Source: Aquila chrysaetos chrysaetos (Eukaryota > Chordata > Aves > Accipitriformes > Accipitridae). From it: DNA of 64,000 nt. How positions within the stretch are numbered: position 1 is the first letter of the stretch; every line of letters starts with the position of its first letter. This document shows positions 36,054 through 64,000 of this stretch, piece after piece. Both the position numbers and the translations under genes were made by a program. The notes under the pieces were generated by a model. It ran no database searches. It was not told the origin of the DNA and worked only from the letters and a program-made list of their open reading frames with translations. The stretch covers positions 1 to 64,000 of the forward strand of contig NW_024470411.1 of the NCBI RefSeq assembly GCF_900496995.4, given 5' to 3'.

Positions 36054-37161
36054 CTAGAACCTGGAAAATCCACAGCGGCGCTGGCCGGGGGGGTGGGTGG
36101 GGCTGGGGGCGGGGCCAGCGGCGCTGCCCCTCCCCCCCGGGCAGCAGCACCCCTGGGTGCCCCCGCCCCCCCCCACCCCCCCGCAAGGGGTGACAGTGCC
36201 CGGGCGGGGGGGGGAGGGGCTGGGGACACCCCCCCGAGGTATGTAAAGGGCAGGTGCAGCCCCTCCCCCCCCGGGGGGACCCAGGCATGCGGGTGCCCCC
36301 GGGGGCGGGGCTACAGCAGGTCAAAGGGGGCGGCCCCTCCCCCCGGCAGCAGCAGAACCCCTCCCCCCCCGGGGGGGCCTTCCTGAGTGAGGGGGGGGGG
36401 GGAGAGGAAGGGGACATCCCCATGTCCCAAGGGTTGGGGGGGGGGGGGCGGGACACCTGTGATGTCCCCCAAGGTCATGGGGCAGGTCCTGTGACATCAT
36501 CAGGCTGTCCCCACGTCCCCTAAGGCCACCGGGGGTCCCCGGGGGGTCCCCGTAAGGCTCTGGGCCGTCCCCATGGGGACAGAAAGGCCCTGGACTGTCC
36601 CCACGTGTGTGTCGTTCCCCCCCCCCCCCCAAGGCTCGGGGACATTCCTGGTCCATCCGGGATATCCCACCTGGGACCACCGGAACATCCCCACCTGGCC
36701 CAGGGCCACCCAGGATGTCCCCAAGGCCATCCAAGACATCCCAGGCCACCCAGAACATGTGTGTTGTCGTCCCCCCCCCAGCCAAAATGTCCCCCCAGGT
36801 CCCTGGGCCATCCGCCACGTCCCTGTGAGGCCCAGGACCACGCAGAACATCCCCAGTGGTCCCAGGGCCACCAAGGATGTCCCATCCATCCAGGATGTGC
36901 CCGTCCCCATGAGGTCCTGGCCCACCCAGCACGTCCCTGCAGGTCCCCCGTCCATCCAGAACGTCCCCACGCAGCCCCCTCAAGAACATCCCCCCCGATG
37001 TCCCAGGTCCATCCGATCCCAGACACGCAATCCCCCCCCCCGCCTCAATCCATCGCCTCCGCTCCCCCAAAGCAGGAGAAGGGGGTTGGTGGGTGGGGGG
37101 AGGTGACAGAGGTGACACCGTTGTTGTTGTTGTCCCCCCCCCCCCCCTCCGCCGTCCCCGC

Positions 37162-51435
<14,274 letters not shown>

Positions 51436-52814
51436 GGCGGCCCCCCCCCCCCGCCGCCGGCGACTATCGCGATAGGGGGAAGCCGCGGCAGGCGGTGTGC
51501 GGGGAGGGGGAAGGGGAGGTGGGGGAGAGGGGAACCCCGGGCCACGCTCAGGGAGCGGGGGGAGGCCAGGCCACCGGCATGGGGGAGGCCGGGGAGGGGG
51601 ACGGGAGAGGAGAAGGGGGGGAGAGGGGAGCGGGCGGCGAGTCTGCCCGGCCGCTGCCGCCTCACACTCGCGCCTCTTCAGCACCCAGCGGCTCCCAACA
51701 TGGCCGCCACCGCCGGCCCTCGGCCATTTCCGCCGCCGCGCCGGAAACACCCGACACGCCTCCCACTCTTCTTCGGCTCTTTCCGGATAGATTCGGCTCG
51801 GTGTTCCCTCTCCCGGCTTCGGGCGTTTCCGGAGGCGGTTCCGGAATCACCCGACGACTCTCACCGGCCCCACCCCGACGCGGAAAGACCCGAAGCCTCC
51901 TTCGGCAATTTCCGCTGACAGCCGCGGGAAGAACCGAGCTCCGTCTCCGCCACCCCTTCCCCGAGTAGATCCGGAAACACCCGAACGCCTCTCGGCCGCC
52001 ATCGGGCCTTTCCGTTCACTGACGGAAACACCCGAGCGGAGCCGAATCCCCCCTCCCCATCCCTGCTGGCGACCCCAAAGGGGGAAGGGGGGGGGGACAC
52101 CCGGGCGCCTGGGTCCCTTCCCCGCTTTTTGGGGCGGGGGGGGGGCACGGTCCCGGACGCCTGGCTTCTCCCCAGGCACTGGAGGGAGGTGGGAGGGGGC
52201 CCGGACGCCTGGGTACACTGGCTGTAATGGGGAGGGGCACTGGGAGCACTGGGAGGGGGAACCGGTCCAGGGTGGGCCAAGCCTAGGAGATGGGGCGGGA
52301 CCAGCTGGGGAAGCCACGCCCCCTTTCCCCAAGGGGAAGGTGTGGTCTCCACGCCCAGACCACGCCCTTTCTGGACCAAAGGGGCGGGGCCAGCCCAGGG
52401 ATGGGGAGGGGGGGTGGTGGTGATGGCTTCTTGGGTGCCCCATAGGTCTGGGGACCCCGGGGCGATGCTGCAGGGTGGGGGTGGGAATGGGGGGGGGGGG
52501 CTGCATGGGAGAGGGCAGCATCCAGGGGCTCCCCCTTACCCCTCGCCTGGGCACCCCCACCCTTTAAAATGTTTTTTATAGGGTGGGTGAGCTTTTTGGG
52601 GGAGGGGGGCGGGCTGAGACCGGATGGCAACTCATCGCCCCCCACCGCAGCCCCCCGTCGAGGGGCGGGGCGGCCTTGCGGGGGGGATGGGAAAGGCGTG
52701 CGGCCCCTTTAAATTTACCCAGGAGCCCTTAAAGGAGCCCCAGGGGCCCCACGGCGGCGTCCCCACCCCGGCCGGCCCCTGCCCGCCACCGTCGCTGCCG
52801 CCCCGGGCCCCGCC
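51436..52814. promoter_or_regulatory. MARK2-ZFTA bidirectional intergenic region
   Basis: CpG island upstream of MARK2, then 51720-52040 with at least six CCGGAAACACCCGA-like units whose cores CCGGAA/TTTCCGG are ETS-type sites, and YY1-like ACATGGCCGCCAC at about 51699. Beyond 52080 it is GC-rich with GGACGCCTGG repeats. Human carries SPINDOC near this position; no SPINDOC-like coding was found. Confidence 0.55.
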
Positions 52815-57096
<4,282 letters not shown>

Positions 57097-57104
57097 CACC
57101 CCTC

Positions 57105-57110
57105 AATAAA
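57105..57110 (+). terminator. ZFTA poly(A) signal
   Basis: AATAAA on the plus strand, 148 bases from the RTN3 poly(A) signal on the opposite strand. Confidence 0.85.
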
Positions 57111-57257
57111 CCCGTTCCTGGATGCCCCGTGGAATGACGCGGCGGGGGGGGGAACGACAATGACAGACACAGGGACATTTTGCGGGGGGGGACACGGGGA
57201 TATTTTGGGGGCGGCACGGCAGCGCAAAGTGGGGAGCAGAGGCGTCCGTCGCGGTGT

Positions 57258-57263
57258 TTTATT
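57258..57263 (-). terminator. RTN3 poly(A) signal
   Basis: AATAAA on the minus strand, about 485 bases after the RTN3 stop codon. Confidence 0.8.
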
Positions 57264-57747
57264 GATGCCGCTTCCCCGCGGACGGATTGGGGGGGGGTCC
57301 CCTGTTTTCCCCCCACCACAAACTACTGGGGGGGGAATTGAGGGGGGGGGCGCAGTGCGGTTTGGGGGGGCTGCGGGAGGGGGCCGAGCCCCCCCTCAAG
57401 GGGCTTTGCCCCGCCCCCCCAAGGTACAGCAGTTACAGACATTTCATCTCAATTAACGTTAAAAAAAAATAAACGGGGGGGGAGAAACGAGCTGGGGGGG
57501 GGATCCCCCCCAGGGGAGCGGGAGGGGGGTTTTGGGGTGCAGGCCCCCCAATAGCCCCATAGCAGAGGCCAAGTCCAAGGCTGGGGGGGGAGGGAAGGAC
57601 AGACGGACACCACTGTGAGAGATGGAGGGAGTGTACGAGCTTGGGGGGGGGGGGGGTGTCTGAGTTCGGGGGGGGCCAGCAGACGAGCTCGGGTGGTGGG
57701 GGGGCACCAGCCGGGTACCCCGATATTTCCCCGCCACCCCCGGGGTT

Positions 57748-60700
57748 TTATTCCGGCTTCTTCTTGGCCAGGCCTGGGAGCTTCGCCTGGATCCTATGGG
57801 GAGAGGAGAGAGGTGAGAGGCTTGGGGGGGGCACGGTGATTTTGGGGAGGGGCACGCAGCGATTTTGGGGGGGGGCACGGCAATAGGGAGGGGGGCAAAG
57901 TGATTTGGGGGGGTCCCGTCAGCACTTACTTGGCCATGAGGTCCTTGGTCTGGTTGCGGGCGATGCCCACGTAGTGATCGATCTGCACCTGGTGGGGGGG
58001 GGGGCAAGGGGGGGTTTTAAGGGGCACTCCCCCCATTTTGGGGGTGCCCCTCTCCTTTTTGGGGTACCCTCCCTCCATTTTGGGGGTGTCCCCCTTCCAT
58101 TTTGGGGCTCACCTTGTACTTCTCGTAGAGGGGCGGGAGGGTAAAGGCCAACAGCTCGGCTGCGAGAGAGACGGAGGGTTCAGCACCACAGGATGAGGGG
58201 GGCCAAGCCCCCCCCCCGAGTTATTTTTTGGGGGGGCCACCCCTCCAAAATTAAAAATTTGGGGAAGTTATTTTACAAGGGGAGGGGGGCAAAGCCCGAC
58301 TCTTACCGAGGATGAGGAGGGTGATGCCATTGAAGACAGCTCCCACGTAGGTCAGCAGCCACATCGACATGGCCAGCTGGGGTGGGGGGGTAAAGGATAA
58401 GAGGAGCGTTTTGGGGGGGGTCCCGGGGAGGGGAAGAGGAGGATGAGGACGGGGAGGAAGGCCCCTTACCTTCACGGAATCCACCAGATCCTCCACCAAG
58501 AAGAGGCGGAGGAGTAACCGCAACGCCTGGTTGAGGTGGAGGGCGACGGTGGTGGCGTGAGCCTGGAAGGTCTCGGGGGACAAGGTCACGTCCAGCTCCA
58601 GGTAAGCTCTGAGATGGGTGGCACAGTCAGGTCAGGGAGGGGGCACCCCAAAAATCCCCTTCTACACCCCAAAAATCCCCCCCCTGCACCCCAAAACCTT
58701 CATCCGTCCTTCAGAGGGGGAAAGAGCAGCTGGGCCACTGTGCATCACCTGATGGGTGAGGTTGCTGTCCCCTGGGGGGTGTCCCCAACCTCCCACCCAA
58801 AAATGGGGGGGACCCCCAAATCCTTCCCCTGCACCCCAAAAGCCCCCTCTACACCCTGAACTGCCCCCCGCCCCAAAACTTCATCCATCCCGTAGAAGGG
58901 GAAAGAGCAGCTGGGCCACTGTGCATCACCTGATGGGTGAGGTTGCTGTCCCCTGGGGGGTGTCCCCAAGCTCCCACCCCCCCCAGAAATGGGGGGGGAC
59001 CCCAAAATCCTTCCCCTGCACCCCAAAAGCCCCCCTGCACCCTAAACTCCCCCCCCAAACCTTCATCCTTCCTACGGAGGGGGAAAGAGCGGCTGGGCCA
59101 CCGAGCGCATCACCCAGCCACCATCCCTGGGTGGGGGGAAGGGGGTTTTCCCCAACACCCCTCACCCCCCAAAATTGAGGGGGGGGGCACCCCCAAAAAT
59201 ATCCCTCACCGAAAGGGGTGCCCCTCTTCCGACTTCTGGACAGCCTGGACGACGGCTTTGTAGACGCGGAGGCTGATGGTGACGGAGAGCAGGGCCAGGG
59301 CGAGGTGGGCGACCACGCTGACGGCGCTGAGGGTGGCCAGGGAGAGGAGGAGGAGGAGGCTGGCGCCGAAGACGATCCCCGTCTTCCTCACATCCCGCCA
59401 GAAGAGGAGGTCGTGGGCTGTTGGGGACACAGAGGTGACAAAGGGGGGGTGACACGGGGCGCCCCGTGTCTCCCCCCCCCCCCCCCCCATCACAGGTGGT
59501 GGCTGGTTGTGTCCTCTCCGATGGCTTCATCTCTCTTTGATTCGCCTCAATTTGCCCCAAAACGGGTCCGGCGCCATCCCTGTACCCCTGTACCCTCCCA
59601 TTCACTCGTTAGACACAGGCATTAATTAACCCACCCCCCCTCATTACAAACAGGTGTTAATTACCGCCTCCCCAGTGTGACGGCGGGTTTTGCTAGAAAT
59701 CCCCCATGTTTTACACCAAAACAAGAAGTAGACGCAGGGCTCCCCCCGCCCCCCCCAACATCCCCAGCGGCGTTTTGGGGCTGGATCCCCCCTTTTTGCC
59801 TCACTCTTCCTTTAACCCCTCACTTTTTGGCCCCCCCTTTATTGGGGGGGGGTCCAGCCGCAGCCCCCCCCAACCTGCTGTTTTGGGGGTGACTCAGGGG
59901 CAGCGGCGATGATTTTGGGATAAAAAAACCTGGGGTCTTCTGTTCTTTTTTTTTTACCTGCCAGGCAGGGGAGGAGCTGGGTCCCCAGGGGGGGTTCGGC
60001 CAGGTCCCCGGGGGGATTCGGGGTATCCCGGGGGGGCTCCCCCAATTCCCGCAGCGCCCGCAGGGTCAGCCGCTCCTCCTCCCAGTCCCGGGCAGTGGGG
60101 CGGGGGGGGTGTTTCGGGAAGGGGGGGGTGGCGGCGGTGCGCCGGTGCCGCCAGCGGTGGCACGGTGCCGGGGAAGGGTGCTGGGGGGATCCTCAACCGG
60201 CGCTTCCTCGATGACAGTGTCGTCGGAATCGCCCGAGCTGTCGGCTTCGACGCCGGTGTTACCGCTGCCGCCAGTGTCACCGCTGTTACCGGTGTCACCG
60301 TTACCACTGGTGATGCCGTTACCGCCGTTACGCTCCACCAAATCCCAGCTGAGCAACTCGTTGGTAAAACTGTGCATCTCCCGGACGCACTTGGACACCT
60401 CTTCTAACGCCGCGGCGGTGCCGGATGTTTGCCGGCACAATCCGGTGGGGACCTTAGCAGTGACGCCGGTGATGCTACCGGCGCGAGGTTTCGCCGGGAA
60501 GTCGCAGATGCGATCCTCAGGGATTTGGCTCAGCACCTCGCGCTCCCCCAGCAGCGCGGCGGCGGTGCCATATTCTCGGTCGAAGGCGGCGCGATCTGGC
60601 ACGACCTCGAAGGGCGATTCAGGGGAATCCGGTTCTTTCGAGGGGGGTGCCCCCGAGGAAGAGGAGGAGACGGTGGGGTGGGGGGCGGGGAGGAAGGCTC

Positions 60701-63700
60701 CCCGACCTCCTTGTCCCCCTGGTGCCGCTTCGGTGCCCGCTGGGGCCGGAGAGAGGGGAGAGAGTCAGGCGTGAGGGGCGAGACGATTTTTGGGGGGGGG
60801 GGGGGGGCGCAGCATGCATGGGGGGACCCGCCATGCACCCAGCTGCACCCAAAGCGACGTTTTGGGGTCCCCCCCCCCCCCTCGGCACGGCCATGCTGGG
60901 GGGGGGTGAGCAGGTCCCACGGCGGCGCGAACAGTCGGACGCTCCCTCCCCTCCCCAAATACACCCCAAAACCTGCAGGTTTGGCACCAGGAAGGGGGGG
61001 TCCTGCTGGGGACCTCGGTTTGGGGCTAAAAACAGCTGGATTGGGTCTGGAGTGAGGATGAGGGGGGGCAGGATTCAGCCCCCCCCCTCCTGAAAGGGTG
61101 TGGGACCCCAGCGTGGTCGCAGCCTCCCTCCGCCCACTCTTGGGCCAAGATGGGAGGATTTTGGGTCCTCCAGGGCTGGGAGGGGGGTTTTGGGGCTCCT
61201 CACCTTCCCCCCCACCTCCACCCCAAATTTCAGGGCCGGATCCAGGCAGGGGGGTCGCACACAGACACAGACGGCGGCGGGTGGGACGCGGGCGCAGGCG
61301 GGTCGTGGATTTTTTTGAGGCCAAACAACAAGAAACGGCGAATTCCTCCTCAGCCGGGTGAGCAGCAGCAGTGGGGGGGCGGGGGGAGGCCGTGCAAAGC
61401 AGAAGCAGCAGCCGTGGGGCAGAGGCGACGCGCGGAGGGGGGCACAGCCATGGGGCAGGCATAAAGCCGTGGGGCGGGGGGGATGAAGCCTTGGGGCAAG
61501 CGCTTGCCCAGAAAGAGGGAGAAGAAATTTTGTTAATAAGCAGGAAGAAAAAAGCAAAAGAAAAATGTCTATTTTTGGTGGGTTTTAAACCACCCCCCCA
61601 GCCTCAGCTGCCATTTTAGGGGGGGGTCTCAGGACCCTTTTGCCCCCCCAAAATGAGCTGCAGGCGAAGCCCCCCAAAAGCAGAGGCTATTTTTGGGATC
61701 CGTCATCGTTGCCCCCCTGCCCTAAGCCACCAGCAGCACCCGGACGGAGAGCACAGTGGCATCGGGAACCCCAAACTGGCATTGCGGACCCCCCCAAATC
61801 CAAGGGGGTTGTTTTAGGGTTACAGCCTTCCCCCCCACCTCGACATTTTTCTTCCTGGGGGGTGCAGGAAAGTGTGGCGGGGGGGAGACTTGCCTGGTGA
61901 AGCCGCAAAGAGAGAGACAGGCTGGGAGGAGGAGGAAGAAGCAGGGGGATCTGCAAGAAAACATAGAGGGTGAGAGCTCAGTGCCCCGGGGGGGGCCCCC
62001 CCAAAACCAACACCCTCCCCCGAGTCCCCCCCCCCAAACCTGTCAGGGTCAGGGTGTCACCCCCTGAAGCAGGGAGGGGGTTTCACTTCGACGCAGCAAG
62101 GCTTCATCCCACTGTCCGGTGTCTTTTTGGGGCGCTGATGGGTTTTTTGGGGTGAACTCCCCTCCAAAATGGGACCGATCACTGCCTCTTCACCCCGAAA
62201 ACACGCAGATGGGGGGAGGGGTGGCTTGAGCACCCCCAAACCCCCACGGTTGGAGTCTGTGTACCCTTTTCCACAGGGTTTTACCCCAAATTGGGGCATG
62301 TCAGGCGCCGGCGGTTTCACACTCACAAAAGAGGGGGGTTCCCGGGGGTTTTGGGGTACCCAGTTGTAACGCAGAAGGGGAACAGGGTTTCCTCCAGTTT
62401 CCCTTTTTTGGGGCTATGTTGTGTCACCTACCTCCGCCTCTTCGACACGAGACCGTCAGGCGAATTCTAGTTTTGACCAAATTTGGGGTTTTTTACCCCA
62501 TTTTCCCCACCCTGATCAGGCTGTTTGGGGCAGGAGTCCGGCGCAGCAGCTGTCCCCACCAGGTGACAACAGCTGGAGCACAGATGGCGTCGGGTCACCC
62601 CAAAATCTCCACCTTCCCTCCCCCTTGGCACTGGACCTCTAGGGAAGCTCCCCCCACTACTGCCAGGGTGATATTTGGGGTGAAACTGCAGGGTTTTGGG
62701 GCTCTGTGGCATCCGGCTGCGACGNNNNNNNNNNNNNNNNNNNNNNNNNNNNNNNNNNNNNNNNNNNNNNNNNNNNNNNNNNNNNNNNNNNNNNNNNNNN
62801 NNNNNNNNNNNNNNNNNNNNNNNNATACTAGGGTGAAAACACGGGAATCAGGGTGCACGGGTGGCAATCGCAAAATCAGGGTGCCCTGAAACGAGCGCTG
62901 GCATTCAGGGGGTGCCTCAGGGGTGAGGGGGAGGGTAAATTGCCCCCCCCCAAATGGGGGGGGACGACCCCCAGCTCACCCTCCTGGGGCGGACGGACGG
63001 AGCAGCCTGGCCACCCAATGACCTCCCTCCAAAACAATCAACAACTCCTTTTCTGCATGTTTTTCCCCCGTTTTCTGCAGGATGCGGGGCTGGATGTGCC
63101 ACTGCCCCCCCATATCTGCCCCCTTAAAGGCCTCTTTCCCCTATATCTGCCCTTTAAAGGCCTCTTTCCCCTATATCTGCCTCCTTAAAGGCCTCTTCAC
63201 CTCCTATCTGCTCCTTAAAGGCCTCTTTCCTGTATACCCGCCCCTTAAAGGCCTCTTCTCCCCACATCTGCTCCCCTAAAGGCCAATTCATCTCATATCT
63301 GCCCCCCAGAAGCCTCTTTCCCCTATACCTACCCCCCTAAAGACCTCTCCCCCCTATAATTGCACCCCTAAAGGCCTCCGCCCCCCAGATCTGCCTCCTA
63401 TAGGCCTCCTTCCCCTGTATCTACCCCTCCAAGACCTTTCCCCTATATCTGCTCCTTAAAGGCCTCTTTCCCCCTCAGAATTGCCCCCTAAAGGTCTCCC
63501 CCACCCCCATATCTGCCCCCCTAAGGCCTCTTTCACCTCAGACCTACCCCCTAAAGGCCTCTTCCCGCCCCCGTTCCTCAGACACCCCAGGCCCCGCCAG
63601 GCCCTTACCGGCGCAGAAGGCGGAGCCAGCGGCCCCGCAGCCTCCGAGCTGGGGCTGTGACTGACCGGAGGAGGAGGATGAGGATGAAGAAACGAAGGGG

Positions 63701-63723
63701 GATTGAGTAGTGGGGTCAGCCAT
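57748..63723 (-). CDS. RTN3: Reticulon 3
   Basis: ER-shaping membrane protein with a C-terminal reticulon homology domain. Exons (complement): 63609-63723, 59958-60739 (large, alternatively used), 59210-59417, 58470-58608, 58307-58376, 58113-58159, 57930-57988, 57748-57793. Start [20 protein letters not shown]. The large exon enters in frame and contains [20 protein letters not shown] and [19 protein letters not shown], typical of long reticulon isoforms. It is about 260 codons, with one frame break near the G/C runs at 60097-60109. The homology domain is clean: [96 protein letters not shown] and the KKKPE dilysine-type end. Skipping the large exon joins exons 1 and 3 in phase (G|CC), giving the short isoform. 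Intron 1 contains the N gap. Confidence 0.96.
58680..59165. repeat. Three tandem copies of a 180-base unit in RTN3 intron 3
   Basis: Units start near 58695, 58875 and 59058. Each holds GGGGAAAGAGCAGCTGGGCC, GCATCACCTGATGGGTGAGG and CTGCACCCCAAAAGCCCC-type ends. The first two are about 95% alike; the third is more diverged. Confidence 0.9.
62725..62824. other. Assembly gap (100 N)
   Basis: Exactly 100 N inside RTN3 intron 1, a conventional placeholder for a gap of unknown size. The true sequence is probably longer and repetitive. Confidence 0.99.
63105..63565. repeat. 30-base minisatellite in RTN3 intron 1
   Basis: About 15 units of CCTTAAAGGCCTCTTTCCCC then TATATCTGCC, best conserved at 63120-63250. 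Confidence 0.92.
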
Positions 63724-64000
63724 GGCGGTGAGCGCGCAGACCCGCTCAAGCGCGTCCGTCCGGCGCGGCGGCCACGCACCGACTGGCGGGGCGGGGCCGG
63801 GCGGGGCGGGGCCGAGGCGAGCTGCGCATGCGCCAACCGCCGGGCATGCGCGGAAAGCCACCCTCCCGCCGCAGCTCGGCGCTCCTGCGCATGCGCTGGG
63901 TGTGGGAGGAAGGGGGAGGGAATGCCGCCCTCGCTTTGCGCTCTGCGCATGCGCTCGGCGCGCCGTCGCCATGGCACCCGGCCTCTCTCAGCCACGCCCT
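63724..64000 (-). promoter_or_regulatory. RTN3 promoter with NRF1-like site cluster
   Basis: CpG island with CTGCGCATGCGCCA (about 63822), GGCATGCGCGG (63843), CCTGCGCATGCGCTG (63886) and TCTGCGCATGCGCTC (63945), all close to the NRF1 palindrome. An ATG at 63971 on the plus strand (GCCATGGCACCC) could begin a divergent gene, but the window ends 30 bases later. Confidence 0.6.

Noticed and set aside
63971-64000. Start of a divergent gene at the right edge
   Set aside because: Only ten codons are visible (MAPGLSQPRP); no basis to call a gene.

Overview
The window is vertebrate nuclear DNA, almost certainly from a bird. It carries intron-rich orthologues of vertebrate genes, several CR1-type LINE fragments, very high GC, short introns and long G/C homopolymers. 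Together these suggest a small GC-rich avian microchromosome. No prokaryotic signal is present. All gene names rest on recognising the translated proteins and in-frame GT-AG splice junctions; no database search was possible.

Layout, left to right. TAF6L (minus) runs off the left edge. Next comes a roughly 5.7 kb palindrome holding four U2 snRNA genes, two per arm and pointing inward, with an LTR-like segment in each arm and a non-palindromic loop of about 0.9 kb. Then follow TMEM223, NXF1, STX5, COX8A and NAA40 (all minus), RCOR2 (plus), MARK2 (minus), ZFTA (plus) and RTN3 (minus). The MARK2/ZFTA pair is head to head and the ZFTA/RTN3 pair is tail to tail, with poly(A) signals about 150 bp apart. 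A 100-bp run of N lies in RTN3 intron 1. The genes correspond to human 11q12.3-q13.1, but STX5 and COX8A are direct neighbours here.

Themes. Several products act in the nucleus: SAGA/PCAF-type coactivator (TAF6L), U2 snRNA for splicing, mRNA export (NXF1), histone N-terminal acetylation (NAA40), LSD1/CoREST repression (RCOR2) and a BED-type zinc-finger protein (ZFTA). STX5 and RTN3 serve the early secretory pathway, COX8A and TMEM223 cytochrome oxidase, and MARK2 polarity and microtubules. The most interesting element is in NXF1 intron 10: a sequence with the conserved loop motifs of a retroviral-type constitutive transport element inside an extended inverted repeat, as in the self-regulatory retained intron known from mammalian NXF1.

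Data quality. Several otherwise intact genes (RCOR2, MARK2, ZFTA, RTN3) carry one-base frame breaks at long G/C homopolymers. TAF6L and the adjoining U2 copy carry additional scattered indels. I read most of these as consensus errors, not pseudogenes. Nearly every intron larger than about 400 bp consists largely of GC-rich minisatellite.
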